Shown here one piece after another: positions 16,386 through 22,897 of a DNA stretch of 64,000 nt. The notes beneath the pieces were generated by a model that saw only the letters and a program-made list of their open reading frames with translations, did no database searches and was not told where the DNA came from. Positions within the stretch are counted from its first letter, which is position 1, and each line of letters begins with the position of its first letter. This DNA is from JALOOB01 sp040766655 (GTDB taxonomy: Bacteria; Chloroflexota; Anaerolineae; CG2-30-64-16), in the NCBI GenBank assembly GCA_040766655.1, contig JAXGQB010000020.1, forward strand, positions 1 to 64,000, in the 5' to 3' direction. Both the position numbers and the translations under genes were made by a program.

Positions 16386-16859
16386 TCAGATCCCGTTCAA
16401 CGCCTCGCGTGACGTGGATGAGAGGCCGGGGTGGCAGAAAGAGCCGCCGCGGCGTGGGCCGGGCAGTCGACCACCAGGTCTGGACGGTCTGAATATCCCC
16501 CCCGGCTGGAAGTGGCGCAGGAGCGCCTCCTCGATCTTCAACCAGTCATAATCCAGGCATGCGATGGCGTCTAGCGCCTCCAGCGGATCCCAATCCGCGC
16601 GGAACCAACCGTGGAAGGTCGCCAACAGCTTGACGAGCGATCTGCCGTCAGGCCGTTTCCGGCCCTGCATCCAATGGGTCACCGCGCTGGGGTCCACCGC
16701 CAGCGCTTTGGCCAGTTCTTTTTGGCTCTTACCGGCGCGCAGCAGCCAGCCCTGCAGGGCTGCGCCGAAGCCCGCATAGCGTGACGCATTGCGGCGTTGC
16801 GCGAGCGCCGTGGTCAATTGTGTTGCATCTGTAGTCAATTCTCGGCTCCTGTAGGTCAA
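16386..16859 (-). CDS. XRE-type helix-turn-helix domain, N-terminal part of the frameshifted regulator
   Basis: From TTG 16859. AGKSQKELAKALAVDPSAVTHWMQGRKRPD at about residues 42-71 is a standard XRE helix-turn-helix. Then comes a short linker with LDYDWLKIEEALLRHFQPGG. After the G7 tract (16497-16503) this frame runs into low-complexity RPSRPGGRLPGPRRGG and stops at 16386, while the neighbouring frame continues into NB-ARC. As written, the cell would make a 157-residue protein with a nonsense tail. The first codons overlap AATTGAC operator-like repeats. Confidence 0.8.
   Translation of the reverse strand: MTYRSRELTTDATQLTTALAQRRNASRYAGFGAALQGWLLRAGKSQKELAKALAVDPSAVTHWMQGRKRPDGRSLVKLLATFHGWFRADWDPLEALDAIACLDYDWLKIEEALLRHFQPGGIFRPSRPGGRLPGPRRGGSFCHPGLSSTSREALNGI
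16497..16503 (-). other. G7 homopolymer frameshift site in the XRE-NB-ARC gene
   Basis: On the coding strand CAGCC is followed by seven G, then ATATTC. Seven G read on into the out-of-frame tail; eight (or five) restore one continuous XRE-NB-ARC frame (QPGG-DIQTVQTWW). Sequencing error, true mutation, phase variation and programmed slippage are all possible. Confidence 0.75.
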
Positions 16860-16889
16860 TTCTTACCTGTTGCGAGGACAATTGCGGGA
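16810..16889 (-). promoter_or_regulatory. Four-copy iterated operator-like repeat over the regulator start
   Basis: On the minus strand the motif CAATTGTCC / GAATTGACC / GAATTGACT / CAATTGACC occurs four times. The AATT cores are at 16880-16883, 16858-16861, 16837-16840 and 16816-16819, spaced 22, 21 and 21 bp, two helical turns. The repeats overlap the likely translation start and the first 15 codons. This is typical of cooperative binding on one DNA face, most simply autoregulation by the encoded XRE protein. Confidence 0.6.
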
Positions 16890-17099
16890 TGATACCCTTG
16901 TGTGCAGCAATGCGCAAAGAATGGAATCCAGATGATTTGCGCAGCAGCCAGTGTCTTTGCGTCGTGAATCCGGCAGCGGCATGTAGCAGCCTGTCCCTGC
17001 CGTTTTTCATGGCGTAGGGACCCTCAGTGCACTGAGCTGATGTTCCAAGCGCGCTAAAACACCCGCCGGCGGGCCATCTCACCCCTGGAGGTGCGCCCG

Positions 17100-17210
17100 A
17101 TGGGCCTGAAAAAGACGGGAAAGACCGATGAGGCCATCCGTCGCGACTGGTTGCGCAAGGTGAAGGAGATGTGGGAGAAGCGCAAGCGGCGGAAACGAGA
17201 GAAGAAGTGA
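17100..17210 (+). CDS. Small very basic protein (36 residues)
   Basis: ATG 17100 has GGAGG 8 nt upstream and the frame ends TGA 17208-17210. The product starts MGLKKTGKTDEAIRRDW and ends KRKRRKREKK, so about half the residues are Lys or Arg. It lies just before a GC-rich hairpin and the serine recombinase promoter. It could be a nucleic-acid-binding accessory factor, but no family is recognised. Confidence 0.45.
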   Translation: MGLKKTGKTDEAIRRDWLRKVKEMWEKRKRRKREKK

Positions 17211-17214
17211 TATC

Positions 17215-17246
17215 GGGGGGCAAGGCGAGGCGCTACTTTGCCCCCC
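17215..17246 (+). terminator. Terminator-like hairpin after the 36-residue ORF
   Basis: GGGGGGCAA (17215-17223) and TTGCCCCCC (17238-17246) form a 9-bp GC-rich stem with a 14-nt loop, five bases after the stop codon. No T-tract follows, so termination would be weak or factor-dependent. Confidence 0.45.
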
Positions 17247-17280
17247 AGCGGCATCATGCGCGGCAAGCTGTACGTTGTGA

Positions 17281-17310
17281 TTTACATTCGCGCGCAGACT
17301 GGACTATAAT
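17281..17310 (+). promoter_or_regulatory. Promoter of the serine recombinase
   Basis: TTTACA (17281-17286), an 18-nt spacer and a consensus TATAAT (17305-17310). The GGAGG Shine-Dalgarno at about 17330 and ATG at 17341 follow at normal distances. Confidence 0.65.
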
Positions 17311-17340
17311 CAGCCTGTCTACCTAATCTGGAGGTCGTTG

Positions 17341-19725
17341 ATGGCTGGTGCCACCCGTAAAGGTCACCCGGGAGCTGGCGCGCGCGACAACAAAGCGGAC
17401 GCCGGACGCGTCGCGGCTTACGCCCGCGTCTCCACCGAGATGCAGGCCGAGGAAGGCCTCTCGATCACGGCCCAACTGAACGAAATCCGCGAGTATGCCA
17501 CCGCCCGCGGCTGGACCGTGATCAGTGAGTTCGTGGACGCCGGCATTACCGGCCAGACCCTCGACCGGCCCGGCTTGCAGTCGCTGCTGACTGCCGCGGA
17601 GCAGGGCGCGTTCGACATCCTGATCGTCCACGAGCTGTCGCGGCTCTCGCGTTCGTCGGTGTACGACACCTTTTCCATCTTTGACCACCTGGGGCGCTGC
17701 AAGGTCGGTTTCGCCTCGGTCAAGGAACCGCAGTTTGATCTCTCCAACCCGACCGGTCGCTTCCTGCTGACGATCATCGCCGCGATCAACCAGTACTACA
17801 TCGACATCCTCAGGATGCACACCAAGAAGGCCAAGCGGGAGCGGGCGCGTGAGGGGCTGTACAACTCGTCGGTGCCCCCCTACGGCTACGCCAATGCGGG
17901 CTCCGCGCGCCTGCCTCCCGTCATCGTGCCCGAGGAAGCGGCGGCGGTGCGCTTCATGTTCGAGCGCTACGTGACCGGCCGCTATTCGTTCAGCGACATC
18001 GCCGAGATGGTCAACGACCGCGGCTGGCGCACGCGCGCGGGCCGGCAGTTCTCCAAAGATACGGTGACCGATATGGTTCGCAACCCCTACTATGCGGGCA
18101 AGGTGCTCTACAAGGCGGGCCAGCGGAAGCGGGATGTAGGCGAGGTCTTCGACGGTCAGCAGGAGCCCATCATCTCGGAAGACTTGTGGGAGGCCAGTGT
18201 GCGGATCCGCGGTCAGCATCAGCACCGCACGCGCATCTCGCAAGCCGTGCCGCGCCCCTATTTGCTCAGCCAGCTGGCGCGCTGCCACATCTGCGGCCGC
18301 ACCCTGCGCGCCCAGGGCCTGAAAAGCGGCGGCTACTACCGCGAGATGTCGTATGAACGCGGCTTCGACGACTGCCCGAACTCCCGGTTGGGCACGCGGA
18401 CCGATCCGCTGCACGCCCAGCTCGGGGCGATCCTGCGGCTGCTGGAATTGCCGCCGGACTGGCAGGCCGAGCTAACTGAAATGCTCGGCGAGGATGAAGG
18501 CGTCGTCACGCTGGCCAACCGGCGGGCGCGGCTCACTGCGGAGCGCCGGCGGCTCAAGGAAGCGTATCTGCGCGGAGACTTCGAAGAGGATGAGGACCTG
18601 TACCGCCGCGCCCTGGAGCGCGTCCGGCGGGAGTTGGAACAGCTTCCGGCGGAAGGGGACATGGTGCAGATCAAGTACTCGGCCGATCTGCTGGACTCGC
18701 TGTCCGAAGTGTGGGATGATGCCGACGTCAGCGACCAGCGCGATCTGACCCACCTGATGCTGCGCGAGGTGCGGGTGGACGTCGCCCAAGGCCGCCTGCA
18801 ATTGCTCTACCCGACCGCGCCGTTCGTGCCGCTGTTCCGCAAGATCCCCTTGCTGACTGAGCGAGAGCTGGGCAGCTTCGTGCCGGTGTGGACGCCTGAA
18901 CTGGCGCGCCAATTCGACCTGCCGGCGCTGCCGGCGGCCGCTGACCCGGCCGAGCCGCCCGTGGCCCCGCCCTTTCTCCCGACCTGGCCCTGGCAAGTCG
19001 CGCCGAACGCCCGCATCAGCCCCTCCCTCAGCGTCATCCTGAAAGCACGGCGGGCGGCCGGCGCCGAGGGCGGCCACTGCGTCACCGTGCCGTACCCGGG
19101 CGTACCCGCCGCCGAGGTGGATCGGCGCAAATGGGGCGATGTCACGTTGCAGGCGCTCTCGCTGGAAGAGGCGCTGGCGTTGCCGACCGATGCGCTGGCT
19201 TGCCTGGACACGCCGCTGGCTGTGAAGGATCAGGCGGGCCTGGTGGCGCTCGCCGGCCGGGTCCATGCCGTGCTGGCGGCGAACGGCTACTGGCACTTCG
19301 TGGACTTGATGCCCGCTTCGATGCCTGCACATTGGGTCTTCACCTACTTCCCGGAGGCGTGGGCGCAGGCGCGGGACGCCGGCTGGACGCCGCACAAGAT
19401 CTACGGCGTCTTGCGGGAGGTCGGCTTCGGCCTGGTGCTGCAGGAACATGCCTTCTACCAGCCGGTCAGTCTAGCCGCGGCCTACGCCCTCGCCGGGCGG
19501 CGGACCGGCATCCTGGCGACCCTCGCGGATGACGCCTATCAGAAGGGCATGGCGCAACTCGCCGCGGCGGTGCGTGCGCAGGGCGGCCAAACCTTGATCG
19601 GCTCGGAGGTGACGCTGGTCGAGGTGGCCGCGGTCAAGGATGAGCAGCCGCGGCCCAAGCGCCGTAAGCGGCCGTTCGATCCTCCCGCCGGCGGGGCCGG
19701 ATCCGAGCCGGCGGACTCTGAGTGA
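17341..19725 (+). CDS. Large serine recombinase fused to a methyltransferase-like C-terminal domain
   Basis: 794 residues from ATG 17341. Resolvase domain: RVAAYARVSTEMQAEEG with catalytic Ser31, HELSRLSRSS with its Arg residues, then the long helix. The recombinase domain (about 175-290) has GLYNSSVPPYGY and NPYYAGKVLYKAG. A zinc-ribbon (ARCHICGRTLRAQG ... DDCPN) and coiled coil (about 390-450) follow, ending around residue 520, where most family members end. The extra 270 residues are unusual. LVALAGRVHAVLAANGYWHFVDLMP and LREVGFGLVLQEHAFYQPVS resemble the C-terminal half of a class I SAM methyltransferase, but no GxGxG SAM site is visible. The domain may be degenerate or use another fold. 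Confidence 0.88.
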   Translation: MAGATRKGHPGAGARDNKADAGRVAAYARVSTEMQAEEGLSITAQLNEIREYATARGWTVISEFVDAGITGQTLDRPGLQSLLTAAEQGAFDILIVHELSRLSRSSVYDTFSIFDHLGRCKVGFASVKEPQFDLSNPTGRFLLTIIAAINQYYIDILRMHTKKAKRERAREGLYNSSVPPYGYANAGSARLPPVIVPEEAAAVRFMFERYVTGRYSFSDIAEMVNDRGWRTRAGRQFSKDTVTDMVRNPYYAGKVLYKAGQRKRDVGEVFDGQQEPIISEDLWEASVRIRGQHQHRTRISQAVPRPYLLSQLARCHICGRTLRAQGLKSGGYYREMSYERGFDDCPNSRLGTRTDPLHAQLGAILRLLELPPDWQAELTEMLGEDEGVVTLANRRARLTAERRRLKEAYLRGDFEEDEDLYRRALERVRRELEQLPAEGDMVQIKYSADLLDSLSEVWDDADVSDQRDLTHLMLREVRVDVAQGRLQLLYPTAPFVPLFRKIPLLTERELGSFVPVWTPELARQFDLPALPAAADPAEPPVAPPFLPTWPWQVAPNARISPSLSVILKARRAAGAEGGHCVTVPYPGVPAAEVDRRKWGDVTLQALSLEEALALPTDALACLDTPLAVKDQAGLVALAGRVHAVLAANGYWHFVDLMPASMPAHWVFTYFPEAWAQARDAGWTPHKIYGVLREVGFGLVLQEHAFYQPVSLAAAYALAGRRTGILATLADDAYQKGMAQLAAAVRAQGGQTLIGSEVTLVEVAAVKDEQPRPKRRKRPFDPPAGGAGSEPADSE

Positions 19726-19902
19726 CAGGGTTATCGGTATTCAAGCAGGAACGGCCAACGATGCGCAGTGGGCGGTATGTGATTTGACAAACTACAAGAA
19801 GGAGGGTATCTTTGCGCTAACTGAAAAGCGGGCGCTTTAACAAGAATCAAGCACCAAGGGCCATATCACGACCTTCAGCGGACGTCGGATCGCTTAAATA
19901 GC

Positions 19903-19947
19903 GAGAACCATCCCTCAGATAGCCTGGCAGCTCTCGGGATGGCTCTC
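19903..19947. repeat. Inverted repeat downstream of the serine recombinase
   Basis: GAGAACCATCCC (19903-19914) and GGGATGGCTCTC (19936-19947) pair at 11 of 12 positions around a 21-nt loop. The stretch 19726-20039 has no convincing gene. An AAGGAGGG at about 19799 is followed by TTG CGC TAA, a three-codon frame, so it is not counted. The hairpin could end recombinase transcripts or mark the island edge. Confidence 0.45.
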
Positions 19948-20039
19948 ATAATGCCGGCGCTCTGCAGTCGGGTGATTAGCCTTGTTATGCAGATATACCA
20001 GCTACGGGGACGGGTAAGGTCCCGGATGCTGCGGGGTAT

Positions 20040-20969
20040 GTGACGGTCGTGGGGGGCGCCAACATCGACATCTCCGGCGCGCCATTTCGGGCACTGAAAC
20101 AGCGGGACTCCAATCCCGGCCTGGTGACCTCTTCTGCCGGCGGCGTGGGCAGGAACATCGCGGAGAACCTGGCACGGCTCGGTGTTCCCGTGAAGCTCCT
20201 CACCGTGGTGGGGGATGATGTCTATGGGGATAAGCTCCTGGCCGACACGGGGCGCGCGGGCGTGGATATCGGGTGCGTGCGGCGGTTGCCGGGTGAGTCC
20301 ACTGGGATCTACCTGTCGGTGCTGGATGAGAACAGGGACATGGCCGTGGCGGTCTCATCCATGGAGATACTGAACCGGCTGGATGCAGGCTACCTGAGAG
20401 AGAATCACGAGCTCCTGGAAGGGGGCGAGTTCGCCGTCTTCGACGCCAACCTGACCCCTGAGGCTCTGGAATGTGGGACCGGCCTGATCGCTGGCCAGAA
20501 GAAGTACCTGGACCTGGTCTCGGTGACGAAGGCGCTGAGGGTCAAAAGCCTGTTGGGTCGCTTCTACTGCATCAAGCCCAACCGGCTGGAGGCCGAGGCG
20601 CTCACCGGCTTCAGCGCAGCGTCACCGCCTGGCCTGAGGAGGAATGCCGAGTACTTCCACGAAACAGGCGTCTCCAAGGTCTTCATCACCTGTGGAACAG
20701 ACGGGGTCTATTTCAGCGATGGGACCGAACGTGGTATCGTCAGGGCATTGAGCACGCACGTCGGAAGCGCCACGGGCGCGGGAGACGCCTTCGTGGCCGG
20801 CATCCTGCACGCCGAACTCACCGGCCTCAGCACCGCGGAAGCGGCTGTTTTCGGCACAGGCGCGGCGCTCCTGGCGGTTGCGTCGGGAGAAACCGTCAGC
20901 AAAAGCATCAGCCCGGAATCCGTCCGGAGGATCATGGAGGGGAACTATGAGCTACGGCAAGCATTCTGA
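20040..20969 (+). CDS. psuK: Pseudouridine kinase (PfkB/ribokinase fold)
   Basis: Phosphorylates pseudouridine to pseudouridine 5'-phosphate. VVGGANIDISG at the N-terminus, DSNPGLVTSSAGGVGRNIAENLARLG (PfkB signature 1), IKPNRLEAEALTG and GSATGAGDAFVAGIL (PfkB signature 2, catalytic Asp) match PsuK closely. 309 residues from GTG 20040, but the start is weak: the frame is open back to a stop at 19977 (residues ending GTGKVPDAAGYV) with no better start or Shine-Dalgarno. The gene may be 5'-truncated or use a non-standard start next to the recombinase island. Its 3' end overlaps psuG by 23 nt. Confidence 0.88.
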   Translation: MTVVGGANIDISGAPFRALKQRDSNPGLVTSSAGGVGRNIAENLARLGVPVKLLTVVGDDVYGDKLLADTGRAGVDIGCVRRLPGESTGIYLSVLDENRDMAVAVSSMEILNRLDAGYLRENHELLEGGEFAVFDANLTPEALECGTGLIAGQKKYLDLVSVTKALRVKSLLGRFYCIKPNRLEAEALTGFSAASPPGLRRNAEYFHETGVSKVFITCGTDGVYFSDGTERGIVRALSTHVGSATGAGDAFVAGILHAELTGLSTAEAAVFGTGAALLAVASGETVSKSISPESVRRIMEGNYELRQAF

Positions 20970-21885
20970 GCAGTATGTCGACAAAACGGCGGCCGTGCAG
21001 GACGCCCTTGAGAAGGGCCTGCCCGTAGTGGCCCTCGAGTCCACCATCATCTCCCACGGCATGCCCTATCCGCAGAACGTCGAGACAGCGCTCCTGGTCG
21101 AGGAGACCGTCCGGCAACATGGGGCGGTCCCGGCCACCATGGCCATCATCGACGGCCGGCTGAAGGCAGGCCTGACCGCCGCCGAGCTCGAGCACCTGGG
21201 CAGCGCGTCGGGCATCATCAAGACATCCAGGAGGGACCTGCCGTTCGTCGTCGCGGGGGGGAAGGATGGCGGCACGACGGTGGCGGCCACCATGATTCTG
21301 GCGAGCCTTGCCGGCATCAGGGTCTTCGCGACCGGCGGCGTCGGCGGCGTCCACCGGGGCGCAACGACCTCCATGGACATCTCGGCCGATCTCGATGAAC
21401 TCGCCATGACGGATGTTGCGGTCGTCTGCGCCGGTGCCAAATCGATCCTGGACATTGGCCTGACCCTGGAGTACCTGGAGACCAAGGGCGTCCCCGTGAT
21501 CGGCTACGGCGTCTCCGAGTTCCCGGCGTTCTACACCCGGGAGAGCGGCTTCAAGGTGGACTACCGGCTGGACAGCCCGGAAGAGATCGCGGCCGTCCTC
21601 AAGGCGAAGTGGGATCTGGGCCTGAAGGGCGGCGTGCTCATCGCCAATCCCATTCCCGCACAGTTCGCCATGGACAAGGCAGTGATCGACGCGGCGATCG
21701 GGAAGGCGGTCCAGGAGGCCGCGGAACTCGGCATCAAAGGCAAGGAAGTGTCACCGTTTCTCCTGGGCAGGGTGAAGGACCTCACCGGCGGAGACTCACT
21801 CGAATCCAACATCCAACTCGTCCTCAACAATGCGGCCCTGGCCGCCAGGATCGCCGTGAGTTTTGCGGGCCGGCGGGCAGCCTGA
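20947..21885 (+). CDS. psuG: Pseudouridine-5'-phosphate glycosidase
   Basis: Splits the C-C bond of pseudouridine 5'-phosphate to uracil and ribose 5-phosphate. 312 residues from ATG 20947, with a GGAGG just upstream inside psuK. Hallmarks: VVALESTIISHGMPYPQN, ATMAIIDGRLKAGLT, FATGGVGGVHRGATTSMDISADL (metal-binding Asp), VCAGAKSILDIGLTLEYLET (catalytic Lys) and NPIPAQFAMD. Full length. With psuK it forms a complete pseudouridine catabolic pair, coupled by overlap. No nucleoside transporter is adjacent. Confidence 0.96.
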   Translation: MSYGKHSEQYVDKTAAVQDALEKGLPVVALESTIISHGMPYPQNVETALLVEETVRQHGAVPATMAIIDGRLKAGLTAAELEHLGSASGIIKTSRRDLPFVVAGGKDGGTTVAATMILASLAGIRVFATGGVGGVHRGATTSMDISADLDELAMTDVAVVCAGAKSILDIGLTLEYLETKGVPVIGYGVSEFPAFYTRESGFKVDYRLDSPEEIAAVLKAKWDLGLKGGVLIANPIPAQFAMDKAVIDAAIGKAVQEAAELGIKGKEVSPFLLGRVKDLTGGDSLESNIQLVLNNAALAARIAVSFAGRRAA

Positions 21886-21923
21886 GGCCTACGGTCAGGG
21901 GAACACGTCTGGAGAAATGTGAT

Positions 21924-22847
21924 ATGACCACGCTTTCTGCGGCTGCGACCAGCGGCCCCGCGTTCACATCCTACCCGAGCGGGGACACGCGGCTCGGCCC
22001 CCTGGCCATCAGCCGCGCGCTCCCGCGGCGCGAGCGCCGCCTGGTCGGTCCCTGGTGCTTCCTCGACCGCTTCGGTCCGCTGGCCTTCACGGACGGCAAG
22101 CCGATGGACGTGCCGCCCCATCCGCACATCGGGCTGCAGACGGTGTCGTGGCTGCTGGAGGGTGAGGTGCTGCACACGGACAGCCTGGGCTGCGAGGCCA
22201 CCGTGCGGCCGGGCGGCGTCAACGTCATGACGGCCGGCCGGGGCATCAGCCACGCCGAACAAACGCCGGCCAATCATTCCGGTGTCCTCAATGGCGTCCA
22301 GCTGTGGGTCGCGCTGCCCGATGCGCAGCACGACATCGAGCCCACCTTCGCGGGCCTGGCGGAGACGCCGTGCCGCGAGCTGCGGGGCGGCATCCTTCAG
22401 GTGTTTGCCGGCGCGCTGGGCGGCCTGCGCTCGCCCGCGCCGCACTACTCGCCGCTCGTGGGTGCGGACGTGCAGGTGCATCCCGGCGCGACGGTCGAAC
22501 TCGAGCTGGATCCCCGCTTCGAGCACGGGGTGTTGGTGCTCGACGGCAAATGCCTGCTGGACGGGGAGCGGCTCGCCGGCGGCGCGCTGCACGTGACCGC
22601 ACCGGGCCGGAGCAGCGCCGCATTCAGCAGCCGGGCTGGCGGCCGCGTGCTACTGATCGGCGGCCCGCCGTTCGCGGAGCAGATCCTCATGTGGTGGAAC
22701 TTCGCCGCGCGCACACCGGAGGAGATCGCCGAGGCGCGTGCGGACTGGGAGGCGGGGCGCCGCTTCGGAGAGGTGCTCGGCTACCCCAAGCCGCGGCTCG
22801 ACGCGCCGCCCCTGGCCCGGCTCGCCCGGCCCAACCCGCTGAGTTGA
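21924..22847 (+). CDS. Pirin-family protein (bicupin)
   Basis: 307 residues from ATG 21924 (GGAG about 9 nt upstream), 38 nt after psuG. The N-terminal cupin has the metal-binding set: two His in PHPHIGLQTVSWLLEGEV, one His in LHTDSLG and the Glu of GISHAEQTP. The Pirin_C domain with GGPPFAEQILMWWNFAARTPEEI follows. Pirins bind Fe(II); some have quercetinase activity and others regulate transcription. No substrate is indicated by the context, and linkage to psuKG may be only co-transcription. Confidence 0.93.
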   Translation: MTTLSAAATSGPAFTSYPSGDTRLGPLAISRALPRRERRLVGPWCFLDRFGPLAFTDGKPMDVPPHPHIGLQTVSWLLEGEVLHTDSLGCEATVRPGGVNVMTAGRGISHAEQTPANHSGVLNGVQLWVALPDAQHDIEPTFAGLAETPCRELRGGILQVFAGALGGLRSPAPHYSPLVGADVQVHPGATVELELDPRFEHGVLVLDGKCLLDGERLAGGALHVTAPGRSSAAFSSRAGGRVLLIGGPPFAEQILMWWNFAARTPEEIAEARADWEAGRRFGEVLGYPKPRLDAPPLARLARPNPLS

Positions 22848-22897
22848 GCCGCATCGCGACGCGCCGGCAGCTCTCTATCAATCGTGCCGGAGGGTTC

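Noticed and set aside
17323..18414. 363-codon minus-strand ORF opposite the serine recombinase
   Set aside because: It is the reverse of a well-defined resolvase/recombinase coding region.
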